NCBI GenBank assembly: GCA_022059125.1
Contig: JAEUWY010000002.1
Coordinates: forward strand, 1,488,001-1,552,000
Reading direction: 5' to 3'
Source: Corynespora cassiicola
Lineage: Eukaryota; Ascomycota; Dothideomycetes; Pleosporales; Corynesporascaceae
DNA: 64,000 nucleotides
Numbering within the stretch: the first letter of the stretch is position 1; every line of letters starts with the position of its first letter. Made by a program: the position numbers and the translations under genes. The notes below the pieces were generated by a model that was not told the DNA's origin, did not search any database, and saw only the letters and a list, made by a program, of their open reading frames with translations. This document shows positions 11,231 through 22,003 of this stretch, piece by piece.

Positions 11231-13303
11231 TTAATATTCTTCAAAATGCGGTCGACGTGGGTCGCCCAGAGGAGAATTGAGGGGTGAGATGTCGGGGAGA
11301 AGGTCAGGGCCAAAGGGCTTCAGTCCGTCTAGGTCGACACCACTATCACGATCGGTGCCCCGTTCGGACCCTGAGAGGGAAATGCGATCTCCGGTCGCGC
11401 GGTGCGGAGGCGTCCATGGGCTCAACAAAGCTCTGTGCTCCACGTCCTGCTCGACATCTGCACTGTCCTCCGAGCTCAATACACGACCACCGAGCTGCAC
11501 ATCACTAACGCGCACTTGATATGCAAGGGCCTTTTGGGCATCTTTGATGAGCTCCTCGGTCATGTTGAAGCACCGTTTGAGGCTCTGGTTCATCTTCTGG
11601 CTGTCAACGAGAAGCTCCCTGTGCTTGGAAAGATCAAGTTGGAGTCGTTTCTCGTCGCGCAGGCGATGGGCTTCATCTCGTTCAGCCAGGGCACTTGCGC
11701 TCATAGCGCTCTCATCGAAGGATTCTTCACTGCTGTATTCTGGGTCATCGTCATCGTCGTCGTCGTCGTCCTCCTCCTTGGGAACATCGTCCTCAGACAT
11801 GTCAGACATCTCAGCAAGTGTTCCGAGGTCGGCAATAGAGAAGCTCTCGACAGTTGTGACGGGCGTTTCAGCTGAAAATCGGCCCGCCCGGCTCATACGT
11901 CTGAAGCGCCGCAATTCCGCCTTCTGCTTTCGAACTTCTTTTTCGAGGGAGCGGTTGATGGCCAATAGCGATGAGTTGCTGATTTCTAGATCAAGCACTT
12001 TTCGCTCGCGTCGGGCGTTGGCAGCCAGTTGATTCATCTTTTCGAGAGCATTTTGCCCTCCAGAGGCGTTGGTTGGAGACGGCAAGCCTGATAGACTTTC
12101 GGTTGGCGGAGAAGGCGCAGACGCTATGCTTTCGGGTATGGAACTAGTGCTAACGATTCGCTTCTCGCGGTGCAGCAGACTAGGGTTGACAGCATGCTGG
12201 TCATTAGAGGACCCTTTTTTAAGCGAGGCTACCGAATCGATAGAGGAGAGGCTAGCGCTCTTGCCATGGCCTAGGCGGACAGCAGATGCAGCACTAGACC
12301 GTCTGCGAGAGCGTTCATCGCCAGCATCTGAACCATGAGTGCCCGAGAGAATGGACAAGGTAGAAGGCCTGCTGTGGAGATTTGGCCGTATGATTTGCGA
12401 AGCGCCTTTTCGGTAGGAAAGATGGATGTTTTCTTTGGAAGGTGATGGCGGCCGGAGAGAGTTGGATACGAGCGACGAGTTTATGCTCGAGTTGAAATTT
12501 GCCCAAGGTTCGGGGGATGTGGGGATCGGAGGCGGTGTGAGCACGGGCGGAGTGCTCCTCGCCTCGGACAAGGAGTCGGCATGGAAGAATTTGCTTTCTG
12601 GAGGAGGGAGTCCTAGGGAAGACAAGGGCGGAGAGGGAACCTCTGGGGTGCGAGTGCTTTCGTCCTGCTGCCCATTGGCATAGAAGAACACGGGGGCTTT
12701 CTTCTGGGGCTGGGGTGGCGGAGCGGCCGGTTCCTGGCTGCGGGCATCATCGGCATGGAAAAATCGAGGAGAGGTCACCCTCGGTGCGCTGGTTTCGGAG
12801 GCTGCATGGCCGTAGATGTTGGACAGAGGGGCCCTGGAATGAAAGTTGTTTCCTCCTGCTCCTCCGACAACACTTCGTGGCCGGCTCGAGGCCTGCGAGC
12901 TGCTCACACTATTCACGGCCAGTCCACCGAATGCTTGACGCTGCTCTTTCTGGTGCAAGTCGGAGGCGGGCGTGGGGCGGACGCCAACGGGAGTGGTGGA
13001 GGGGGTGCTGCCCGGGGTGGAGTTGGCGCTGTTTACGCCAATTCGGGATTTTCTCGACGACGATCGCGGCGTGACGTTGCTGCTGATAAAGGGCTTGACG
13101 GGAGTGAGGTCGTCCTGCGAGGGGGTGTGGAGGCGCGGGGTGCTGGTGACATTGCTGCGCGGCGTGGCCCTGGGGCCGGCAGAGGCTGCAGAAGCAACCG
13201 AGGGGGCGAGTCGGGGGGCGACGGGCGTCTTCGCGGTGCGGTTTGTTGCGAGAGTTGGCTTCAAGGGCCGCCCATTGTTGGAGTTGGAGCGGTCAGTGGG
13301 CAT
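11231..13303 (-). CDS. Conserved fungal coiled-coil protein of unknown function
   Basis: Single exon, 690 residues, starting at ATG 13303. The first 400 residues are Ser/Pro/Thr-rich and look disordered, with many SP/TP sites and repeated FFHAD / FFYANG-type short motifs (residues about 190-260). A strongly charged coiled coil follows (about 417-475), around LEISNSSLLAINRSLEKEV and RKQKAELRRFRRMSR. Then comes an acidic run of nine aspartates (about 515-525) and a second helical region (about 534-597). The layout suggests a cytoskeletal or cell-cycle scaffold regulated by proline-directed kinases, but I do not recognise a named family with confidence. It shares a 500-bp divergent promoter with DNA polymerase kappa. 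Confidence 0.8.
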   Translation of the reverse strand: MPTDRSNSNNGRPLKPTLATNRTAKTPVAPRLAPSVASAASAGPRATPRSNVTSTPRLHTPSQDDLTPVKPFISSNVTPRSSSRKSRIGVNSANSTPGSTPSTTPVGVRPTPASDLHQKEQRQAFGGLAVNSVSSSQASSRPRSVVGGAGGNNFHSRAPLSNIYGHAASETSAPRVTSPRFFHADDARSQEPAAPPPQPQKKAPVFFYANGQQDESTRTPEVPSPPLSSLGLPPPESKFFHADSLSEARSTPPVLTPPPIPTSPEPWANFNSSINSSLVSNSLRPPSPSKENIHLSYRKGASQIIRPNLHSRPSTLSILSGTHGSDAGDERSRRRSSAASAVRLGHGKSASLSSIDSVASLKKGSSNDQHAVNPSLLHREKRIVSTSSIPESIASAPSPPTESLSGLPSPTNASGGQNALEKMNQLAANARRERKVLDLEISNSSLLAINRSLEKEVRKQKAELRRFRRMSRAGRFSAETPVTTVESFSIADLGTLAEMSDMSEDDVPKEEDDDDDDDDDPEYSSEESFDESAMSASALAERDEAHRLRDEKRLQLDLSKHRELLVDSQKMNQSLKRCFNMTEELIKDAQKALAYQVRVSDVQLGGRVLSSEDSADVEQDVEHRALLSPWTPPHRATGDRISLSGSERGTDRDSGVDLDGLKPFGPDLLPDISPLNSPLGDPRRPHFEEY

Positions 13304-13803
13304 CGTCCGGCGGCGTGTGTGGTGATACTACAGGACAACGCGCGGCTTGGAGGTGCTGGACATGGCCGAGGGAGGCGGCGAGGAGAGCGGGCGGTGAGGC
13401 GGTGGGTTGCTGGGGGAGGGGGTGTGTTGATGGTTGTTGATGTTGATGGGCTTGGCGGCCGGCGGTTTCACAAAACAAATCTGAACCCTCGAGCGTTCGT
13501 TGAGCCCCGCGGTGTGGTTTCTATCGTGTCGCAGTGGCGGCGTGCGGCGCCAGGTCCATGGTACTGCGGAGAGGGAGGGCAAAGAGGGGTTTTTGGTGGT
13601 GTTGACTCCTGTTGTGGTGTGAGATTGAGCCGATGGGCGAGATCTAGTGGCCGTCCCGTGGTCCCTGTCGCCGCGACGCCGGCGGAGCGCATCGCGGCTG
13701 CTGCTGGGCCGCCTTGCCCGAACCGGCGCGCGTCATCCATCGCGTTAGCAATCTCTCGGAGCTTTCATTTCATGTCACCAGTCATGCCCCCACCGCTGCA
13801 GCC
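13304..13803. promoter_or_regulatory. 500-bp divergent promoter: coiled-coil gene / DNA polymerase kappa
   Basis: The two ATG codons (13303 minus, 13804 plus) point away from each other with no other gene between. The frames that cross this stretch lack in-frame ATG starts or are antisense shadows. Both genes probably use this region. Confidence 0.5.
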
Positions 13804-15858
13804 ATGAATAGCAGCCTCACGGCTGCCGAACGCGACGCTGCCGCAGCGGCCCCGGATGCGCCCCCGGACGCGCCCTCGCCCGTGATCTCGCCCGTGACCA
13901 TCGCGTTAAATGACCCTCATATACTCCTGCCGGTCCCGTTGCAAGCCGCGCACCCCATGCCCGACAGTCGTCCCTCCTCAGCGACCGCTGCGTCCGAGAG
14001 CGACCCCCCTCGCCCCCTTCCGTCGCGGAGCCCCTCGAACGAGCATGAGCACGACAGCCTCAAGCACCACCTCCTGGGCCCCTCGCTCACCAAGGCCGGC
14101 CAGGACACCGTCGACCAGCAGAAGGTCTCCGAGGTCATATACAACGCGTCCAAGGGGAGCAAGTTCTTCAACAATGAAGAGGTCAAGGACAAGAACCTGA
14201 CCGACAAGATCAACAAGATCTTGGCCAAGAAGCGCCAGCTGGAGAAGACCGATCTCAGTTATGACCTGCGCAAGGTCGACGACTACGTTGCAGAGCTAGA
14301 GCTGGGCCGGGATCTGAGCCAGGTGGTAGTGCACATCGACTGCGATGCCTTCTTTGCTGCCGTCGAGGAGTTGGACCGTCCCGAGCTGCGCGATGTGCCC
14401 ATGGCCGTCGGCAAAGGCGTCCTGACGACATGCAACTACCATGCCCGAAAGTTTGGTTGTCGCTCGGGCATGGCCGGCTTCGTGGCAAAGAAGCTGTGCC
14501 CCCAGCTCGTCTGCATACCCATGAACTTCGCCAAGTACACGGCCAAGGCAGAGGAGGTGCGAGCTGTACTGGCAGAATACGACCCACGATTTGAGAGTGC
14601 AAGCTGTGACGAGGCGTATCTGAACCTCACGCAGTATTGCAAGGAGCACCAACTCGGTCCCGATGAGGCCGTGAGTCAGTTGAGGGAAGAAGTCCATGAG
14701 CGGACCAAGATCACAGTCTCTGCTGGGATAGCGGTCAATGCAAAACTGGCAAAGATATGTAGCAACCGCAACAAGCCGAACGGCCAGTTCCGGATACCCA
14801 GCGATAGGAAGGCCATCATGGAGTTCATGGAAACGCTGCCGACGCGCAAAGTCAATGGCATCGGCAGGGTGTTCGAGCGGGAGCTGGACGCTATAGGAAT
14901 CAAGACATGCGGAGACATATATGCTCACCGCGCATACCTATCCCAACTTTTCGGGCAAAAAGCATTTCAGTTCCTGATGCAGTGCTACCTGGGCCTTGGT
15001 CGGACGAGAATACAGCCCGCAGAAGACTACGAGCGCAAAAGCGTGGGCACCGAGACGACCTTCAAGGAGCTCAGCTCGCCTGATGGCTTGCGAGACAAGT
15101 TGCGATATGTCGCAGAGGAACTGGAAGGCGATCTCAGACGCACCCAGTACAGAGGCCGGACGCTCTGCTTGAAAATCAAGCTGCACACGTACGAAGTGTT
15201 GACTCGACAAATGTCGCCCCCCTTTGCCATCAACTCGGCCGACGACTTGTACAAGTACAGCCTCCCCATGCTCGAGCGCCTGATGCATGAAATCCCAAAT
15301 ATGAAGCTTCGGCTCATGGGCCTCCGGGTCACTCAGATCATCACTACCAAGAAGCCGGACATTGACTTTTTCGGTCAGTTCAGAACCAAGACGAGCAAAC
15401 CGAAGCCGGTTGCTTCCAAAAATAGCGAGGGCGAGTGGGAAGTATGGCCCGAGGAGGAGTTTGAGGAAGCTGCGCGACAAGAACGCAATAAGGAGATGAA
15501 CGAAATAGAGAAGCTGTCACAAGAACAGGAGAAGCGCGAGGGGGCAGCCGTGGCAGAAGATCAAGGCCCTGTACCCGTACAGGAGGAGCAAGAAAAGTGG
15601 CCTTGCCCAATATGCTTTATGCCACAGACACCAGACGACGCCTCATTCAACGCCCATATTGATTTCTGCCTCTCCCGGCAGACAATCAAGGAGGCGGTAA
15701 AAGAGACCACTCCGTCGGATGCAGTCCCAAGGCCACAAGCTGCGCCGCCTGCACAAAAAACCAAAGGCAAAAGAGGCCGACCAAGGAATGAGGCTGTGAG
15801 CTCGGACCAGAAGGCTCGTGAGAAGCGACGTGCCTTCTTTGGGAACCCTCGCGGCTGA
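13804..15858 (+). CDS. DNA polymerase kappa (Y-family translesion polymerase)
   Basis: Single exon, 684 residues. The frame is open further upstream, but 13804 is its first ATG. Catalytic palm motifs are clear: HIDCDAFFAAVE (about residues 177-188) and SCDEAYLNL (about 267-275). These supply the three acidic metal ligands of Y-family polymerases. The N-terminal extension with KGSKFFNNEEVKDKNLTDKI and the VVHIDCDAFFAAVEELDRPELRD context are typical of the kappa/DinB subfamily rather than eta or iota. A Rad18/UBZ4-like zinc finger C-X2-C-X13-H-X3-C lies at about residues 601-622, and a basic tail (KRGRPR, KAREKRR) gives likely nuclear localisation. The role is to extend DNA synthesis past bulky minor-groove lesions; the finger probably binds ubiquitin on PCNA. 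No known catalytic residue is missing. Confidence 0.95.
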   Translation: MNSSLTAAERDAAAAAPDAPPDAPSPVISPVTIALNDPHILLPVPLQAAHPMPDSRPSSATAASESDPPRPLPSRSPSNEHEHDSLKHHLLGPSLTKAGQDTVDQQKVSEVIYNASKGSKFFNNEEVKDKNLTDKINKILAKKRQLEKTDLSYDLRKVDDYVAELELGRDLSQVVVHIDCDAFFAAVEELDRPELRDVPMAVGKGVLTTCNYHARKFGCRSGMAGFVAKKLCPQLVCIPMNFAKYTAKAEEVRAVLAEYDPRFESASCDEAYLNLTQYCKEHQLGPDEAVSQLREEVHERTKITVSAGIAVNAKLAKICSNRNKPNGQFRIPSDRKAIMEFMETLPTRKVNGIGRVFERELDAIGIKTCGDIYAHRAYLSQLFGQKAFQFLMQCYLGLGRTRIQPAEDYERKSVGTETTFKELSSPDGLRDKLRYVAEELEGDLRRTQYRGRTLCLKIKLHTYEVLTRQMSPPFAINSADDLYKYSLPMLERLMHEIPNMKLRLMGLRVTQIITTKKPDIDFFGQFRTKTSKPKPVASKNSEGEWEVWPEEEFEEAARQERNKEMNEIEKLSQEQEKREGAAVAEDQGPVPVQEEQEKWPCPICFMPQTPDDASFNAHIDFCLSRQTIKEAVKETTPSDAVPRPQAAPPAQKTKGKRGRPRNEAVSSDQKAREKRRAFFGNPRG

Positions 15859-17206
15859 AGGGCGGAATGCAACGCCGCCGATCAAACTCGCGGCATAAAA
15901 AAGTGCATGTGGCATACGCGACAGAGGGTGCAATGCGCATTTATGTGTTTCGCATCTCCGCTTGCGCTGAAGCCGACGATGCCGCAGTGCTTCATCCTGA
16001 TGTGAGCCCAGACTGAGTTAGGTTCGTAATCCGGAGGTGCCAGGAGCCCCGGGCAGGAGAAGGCATCACGGTCCGCGGCCTATGGGAAACATTGACAGGG
16101 TGCGGGATCCCTGTGTCAAGACGCTTGCCTGCAGGAAACAATTCAGAGCTTGGACGCGGGTCCAGCCCAGGAGAACCCTTGGTGGTTGAAATGAAGCTTG
16201 GGAGCAAGCCGACGGCACGTGACCACGCGTTTCATAGCTGCCCGGTACCATAACAAAAGAAATACATCATGATGATATCGACTGGCTGGTTGAGTGTCAC
16301 GCTCACGCCACAGCCCCACCACGTTGCCCTTGTGAGCTGGCAGGGGCCAAGAACAGGTTTTTGTTTGGGGCTGCAGGGAGATGATTGTGGCAGCTTCAAT
16401 AACTTTTCGACCGGGCCAACGGGGTACCTAAATGTTGAGGAGCACGCCTCGACGTGGGTCGGCAAGCTCCGGGAATGCTGATAAGTCGAACAAGACATGG
16501 GGGCGGCGGCGGCGGCGGCGGCAGCGGCAGCGGCAGCGGAAGATGGATTCGCCGAGGGCCAGACGATCAGGTGACCAGCTCGATTGCCAGAGCCTTCGGA
16601 GCCTGGGGGGCTTGGAACTGTGGGGTACATCGGCGATCAGGACCGCCGTCATGGGAATCTGCAACTTTGCCATGGCAAGTTGCCCATCACTATCTGGCCG
16701 TCCCATGTCCTCCTACCCTCTTATCACCACCACCTGCAGTGCCTGGTAGGTACATAACCTCCGATGTTCAACACCAGGCACTGTACCAGCGCCGTCTCTG
16801 CTGGGCGGTCCACAAAAAACGGCGTCGAGGCTTCCGCGGCACTCTCCACGAGCTCGATCTTTCCGTCGACTCAGCCAGCGGGGTGCTGGGTAGCGCATCG
16901 CCGCCCGCCCAATCATGGCGCCACATGGTTTCGCGGAAACCATGGAGTGACGTACTAGATTCGTGCGCACCCCCGCCTTCAAGCTTGATCTGCTCGCGGC
17001 AGCCATGGAGCCTGCGAGCACCTGACTGGCAATTACGTCTGAGCTGGCCGCCTGCCGTCCGGACCTCCTCCCTTTAAAATACGCGCCATTCCCCTCATTC
17101 CTGAAAGCGACAATCCCCCAAGTCGAGCCGCCTCGTCCAATTCAATTCCGAACATCGTCGTCCATTGACCTGTTTTCCGTTGGTGTCGAGAAAAACAAAA
17201 GCCATC
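15859..17206. other. Intergenic region and rhodopsin promoter
   Basis: No supportable gene. Long apparent frames on both strands from 16232 to 17077 come from GC-rich low-complexity DNA around a GGC/GCA microsatellite. A TTTAAAAT element at about 17073-17080 lies 130 bases upstream of the rhodopsin ATG and may serve as its TATA box. Confidence 0.45.
16502..16540. repeat. GGC/GCA trinucleotide microsatellite
   Basis: A run of GGC units grading into GGCAGC units in intergenic DNA. It opens artificial poly-Gly, poly-Ala and poly-Arg frames on both strands. Confidence 0.85.
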
Positions 17207-18293
17207 ATGATTGTCGATCCCATGGAAGTACTGAAGAAGACGTCGTCTTCGGCCAGCCCCATCGTCCCGACCTCTCTGCCTTCGGTCGCTCCCGTTCCCA
17301 GTGTTGTGCCTGACACGCCCACGGAGCAATTCGTCAGCGACGATGGCAAGAAGACGCTCTGGGTTGTGTTCGTCATCATGGTGATTGCCAGCGCAGGTTT
17401 CGCTGCCATGAGCTGGAGGGTTCCTGTTGTAAGTGCCGACCGTCACCTCGCTGCGAGCTGGTGCTGCTGTAGCACAAAGGAAGCTCTGGGAGGGAATGGA
17501 TAGACAGGTGGGCTAACCCATTGGATAGCAAAAACGTCTCTACCATGTCATCACCACCCTCATCACCATCATTGCTGCTATTTCCTACTTCGCCATGGCC
17601 ACCGGCCACGGTGTTTCCGTCCACTCCGTTCACATCCGCCACCAGCACGACCACGTCCCGGACACCCACGAGACGGTGCTCCGCCAGGTCTTCTGGGCCC
17701 GCTATGTCGACTGGTCTCTCACTACTCCGCTTCTGCTCCTCGATCTCTCTCTGCTGGCTGGCCTCAACGGTGCGCACATCCTCATGGCCGTCGTTGCTGA
17801 CGTTGTCATGATCCTCACCGGCCTCTTCGCTGCGTTCGGTTCCGAGGGTACCCCTCAGAAGTGGGGATGGTACGCCATTGCCTGCATTGCCTACTTGGTC
17901 GTCATCTGGCACTTGGCCGTCAACGGCCGCGCCCAGGCCCAGGCCAAGAGCCAGAAGGTTGCTTCCTTCTTCATGTCCATTGCCGGATTCACCCTCCTTG
18001 TCTGGACTGCGTACCCCATGTAAGTCATCTTGTTCTCTGCTACACCAAGACGCGTAGAAAACTAACAAGACAACAGTGTCTGGGGCATTGCGGACGGATC
18101 CCGCAACGTGAGCGTCGATGGTGAGATCATTGCCTACGCCGTCCTTGACGTCCTGGCCAAGCCCATCTTCGGCCTCTGGCTCTTGGTCACCCACGCGAAC
18201 ATGCCTGAGACCAACATCGACCTGGGTGGTTTCTGGACTCACGGTCTCACCCGCGAGGGTGCCCTTCGCCTTGGCGACGATGACGGTGCTTAA
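17207..18293 (+). CDS. Microbial-type rhodopsin, Leptosphaeria-like light-driven proton pump
   Basis: Exons 17207-17428, 17529-18019 and 18077-18293 encode 309 residues, with introns of 100 and 57 nt. Seven membrane helices are visible. Helix C reads ARYVDWSLTTPLLLLDLSLL, giving R132, D135 (proton acceptor, D85 of bacteriorhodopsin) and D146 (proton donor, D96). Helix G reads YAVLDVLAKPIFGLWLL, giving D262 (D212) and the retinal Schiff-base lysine K266. Both carboxylates of an outward proton pump are therefore present, unlike sensory-type fungal opsins that lack the donor. The N-terminus (MIVDPMEVLKKTS...) and C-terminus (GFWTHGLTREGALRLGDDDGA) resemble the Leptosphaeria protein closely. It would sit in the plasma membrane or an internal membrane and needs retinal; no carotenoid oxygenase gene lies in this window. 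Confidence 0.96.
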
Positions 18294-19734
18294 GTGCAGC
18301 GTCTTTCGCCTTTCGAGGCAGCATGCTATCTACGACGGTAAAGATTGAAACACCATGTTGGAATGACGAGACGATGTGTGCGGGAGTCGGTGTTGTCACG
18401 AACAAAAGCGGTCAATGGGAAGTTCTCACTACCTATCGTTCCTTACGTGGAGCTTGGTTTGCTTGGACGCTCTATACTCCTGGTGCATGGCGTTGGCGAA
18501 TGGACTTTGGGTTTTGGCATGTTTGTAATGCGGAGCATGATTGGAATGATGGACGAGCCTGACTGGCATTGTTAATAGTTGGGATGAATTGATTCAGTGT
18601 GTACGAGAATTGTTGCTGACGTGTTCATGAAGGGTGAGCTGTGATACTGAGGCAATAATGTTCTATCGTTAAATACTTACTATAATTCCGATCATTTTTA
18701 TTGTATCGCGCCGTTCTCAAGTCAATGAAAAGTAGTCGTACATTGCTGCTTATACATATTGTCTGTGCTTGTTATTTAGTCCTAGCCCAGCAAAGCTGAG
18801 AGAAAAGGACTCCTACAGCTCTTCAGGTAGTCGTACAATACTAACATGCACTCATTTAGTCAACAACCATCAAACATAACCGATTGTGCGAACGTTTGGG
18901 GGGGGGTTTACTATTATTTTCGACTATTTCAATGGTAAGCCCTTCATAAACGCACGAAGCAAAGCGCAGAACCAAACCCTCAGAAAACCGCTGCGAAGAC
19001 GGGGACAATTTCGGTCAAACACATTACCCCACCCACTCCGCATCCCTTTCTGCAGAGACAAGGCAGTGAAGCCTACAAGGTACTTCGAGTAAGTTCGAGA
19101 AGCGCGTTCGTGCATCATAGACCATCTCTTCCGAATGAATAGAAACTGGCCGATCCGTAGCAATGTTGGTTATAGCCATTGTTCTATACCCAGTGACCCG
19201 GAGCCATTCAGTAGTTGACAATAACACTTGACAAGGGTATAAGCCGTCTAGTAAGGAATTATTCCATCACCGTCTTTGACCGAGAGATTCCAACGAATGG
19301 TGCTTACACCGAGGGCTCGAGATTATGATGACTTATGAGAATCCTTAATCGCGTTCAACATAAATGAAAAGAAATTAAAGTCTCATTTCCATTATTACCA
19401 AACACTCTCCCCTGCAGCCCCCCTCATACTAATAATTATCTCCAAGCCTCCCTCGACTAATGAGAGCATGTGTATAACAAATATCTGTACCGCATGCGCA
19501 TAATCGTCATTACCTGAAAGAAATAGAATCATCAAAGGTATAACCACGAGCGCACCTCCTTGGCTGAAGCCAGTGTACCGACGTAAAACACCATGCAGCC
19601 CAGCAAAATGAACTCCTACTCGTGCTCGGACGTTACTCTGCCACTCCTTCATGAGATTCATCGGGGGTATACATGTGTCGAGAAGATGAATCATGAGACT
19701 TGGAGCGGAGCACTGATATTAGTTAGTCTAATAC
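18294..19734. other. Convergent 3' intergenic region (rhodopsin / Pil1)
   Basis: This region is AT-richer than the flanking genes. It contains a G-run near 18899-18906. The 19395-19694 minus-strand frame continues directly beyond the Pil1 stop and is probably Pil1 3' UTR rather than a gene. No RNA gene is recognised. Confidence 0.5.
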
Positions 19735-21160
19735 CTAGGCAGCGATTGCTCGCTCCTCCTCCCGGCCTCGAGTTTCGGTGGCAACGGTGGATGGGGCATC
19801 CTCGTCCTCTTCATCCTCGTATCCGTTACCTTGGTGCTCTGATGCTGGAATCCAAAGACCAGATTCCCTGTCGAGTGGCTGGTCTTGGTGTGAGAGATCA
19901 ACCCCTTCGCCCTGGCGACGAGAAGCGTTTCGTCGACGTTGAGACAAGGTGCGGGCGCGAGTCGAGAGCTTGGAGCTAACGGAAGCATTCTGCTGGACCC
20001 AATTGGTGAGTGCGTCCTCGCAGTCCTGGATGATACTGAACCAGATGTCAGCCTCGATCCACAATTGTAACTAGCTTACTTACGCCTTGCTAGCCTCGTA
20101 ACCATCATATGCATTCCTAGTCTCTCCTGGTGTAACGGGGGTATCATCAATGAGCTCCAGGAGGTGCTTTCCATACCCAGCAATGATAGCCAACTTTTCG
20201 CAGTGCTCGCGCATAGCATCAAACTGGTATGTAAAAGCGGCCTTGAGCTTCTCGCGGGTGATGTTCGACAACTGCGCTTCGGCGACCAAGGACTCGGCTT
20301 CGGCACGGACAAGTTCCTGCTCGAGAACGACTATTCTCGGGGAGTTCGGCTCCTTGTACTTCAATTGCGCGATCTGGTCGGTGATCTTTTGCTTGCCTGA
20401 GAGAGTGTCAGCATTGACTCATATTGGATTGGAAAATGGGTGACTCACGGTCACGGCTGGGTTGCACGGATGCCTCGATGTTACGGATACTCTTGATGGT
20501 GACACGATACTGATCATAGCGATCAACATATTGGTCCTCGAGCTCACCAATCTCGTAAATCAAGACACCCAGCTTGTCGGTCACATCCGACACGTCGTCG
20601 TCGCATGCTTCGCCCCAGATGGACAGTTGTTGCTGCATTGCTTGATTAACACCAATCGCTAGAGTTATGGTAGCACTGGCTTACAGCAACTTCCATACGT
20701 TCCCTGCTAACGAGTTCCATGCTGCGCATGACGTTCTTCTCCATCTTGACCAACTGCGAAAGCTTCTTCGCAAGCTCGGGGCCAAAGGCACCCGCCGACT
20801 TGTGGCGGAACGTGTGGCCTAGGTTCGGAAGCGTACGGTTAGCATCTTTTACCGTTGGTGCACAAGGAGGAATGACTCTTCTCGCCCAGGGACTCCTCAA
20901 TCCGCTCCGAGGAGGGGTCGCAGCCGACCACCCACTTGTGCGCCGCGAGGCTAGGTTATCGCGGGTGGCGCACAACCAGAAAGAGGAGTATCGGAATAGA
21001 ATGCGGTCATGTTCTGGAACTCACGAAAGTGTGCAAACATACCCAAGTTGGCCTTGCCAAAGAAGCGGCCCGTCTTTGTTGACGAGGTCGGAGGCGGCGG
21101 GTTCTGAATCTGCGACGCCGTAGGGGCGCGCGATTGCCTCATACTGTAGGTGCGATGCAT
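19735..21160 (-). CDS. PIL1: Eisosome core protein of the PIL1/LSP1 family
   Basis: Five minus-strand exons, 21160-21043, 20818-20685, 20632-20449, 20396-20084 and 20035-19735, encode 349 residues. Introns are 224, 52, 52 and 48 nt, and every join keeps the frame. The family core is plain: [19 protein letters not shown] near the N-terminus, [55 protein letters not shown], and [24 protein letters not shown]. This is the BAR domain that binds PI(4,5)P2 and builds eisosomes, the furrow-like plasma-membrane domains. The C-terminal tail is acidic and variable, and the SP/ST sites there fit kinase control. The long first intron carries its branch point GCTAACC about 20 nt before the acceptor. Paralogues exist in most ascomycetes, so PIL1 versus LSP1 cannot be settled. 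Confidence 0.95.
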
Positions 21161-22003
21161 GTTGGCAGATGGAGGATGGTTGTCAGGGTATACGATGGAG
21201 TGACAGATCAGTCGCTGTGGGGTGTGCCGTGGTGGAGAGGGTGGAGGTGAGGACGAGGTTTTGTCCACAGCTGCAGGGCTCCATGACGTAGCACGCCAAG
21301 ACATGTAGCGGACGATCGCATCTCCACCGAACCACGCTCATCCTTCCATGTCCCGAAGTCTCGACCCGCCGATGCCCATTTGTGGGTTGATTGAAGATCC
21401 CAATTCGACCACTGCGGCCTTGTGAGGCAGGATAGCTCCTCATTGAGGCAGCAATCCCTGAGGAAATCCACCACAAGCAGCCAGCGCCAGCACCTGTATC
21501 CCAGCCCTAGCCCAATCAAGCAGCCCCAATGCTTAGCCGATCGCTGGCGCTGTGGCTATGCAGTCCGCCGTTGTATAGGTGACGTTGTTGAGCGTGCAAA
21601 TCCTGAAATGAAGAGGACACGATGACAAAACCGAAGTACGTTTGGGTATCTTGATGCGCCCGCTCCATGTATTCCGCGCCATATGCAACTAATTTGCTAG
21701 AAAGATCTGGCCATCTTCCGGTTAACGGCTGTGTGTGCCAGCCGATTTCAATGCTGTGCCGCGGCTTAATTACACACAGTTCTATCATTTTGCCCGACGT
21801 CTGTCTCATCTTACATTTTATCCTACAAAACTTCGCTCAGCGGTGTCCCACTGTCTGCCCAAGGATCAAGATGTCTTTTCAAATCCAGCCACCAACCGTC
21901 GAGAGCGTGCTGTGTGCGACAAAACACTCACACAGACGATGCCATTTCACGTGTGCCACGAAAGGACCCCAAGACACGGTCCGTGTAACCGCGCGATATG
22001 AGG
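21161..22003. other. Intergenic region, Pil1 promoter side
   Basis: About 840 bases lie between the Pil1 start and the 3' end of the SAM37 gene, both on the minus strand. The short frames in both orientations have no recognisable domain. The Pil1 promoter must lie here, but I could not pick a convincing TATA. Confidence 0.5.

Noticed and set aside
16232..17077. Frames up to 207 residues around the GGC microsatellite
   Set aside because: They are opened by the trinucleotide repeat and give poly-Gly, poly-Ala and poly-Arg. There is no conserved sequence.
19395..19694. 99-residue minus-strand frame with a hydrophobic stretch
   Set aside because: It lies directly after the Pil1 stop codon on the same strand and is better explained as 3' UTR. 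No separate promoter is visible.
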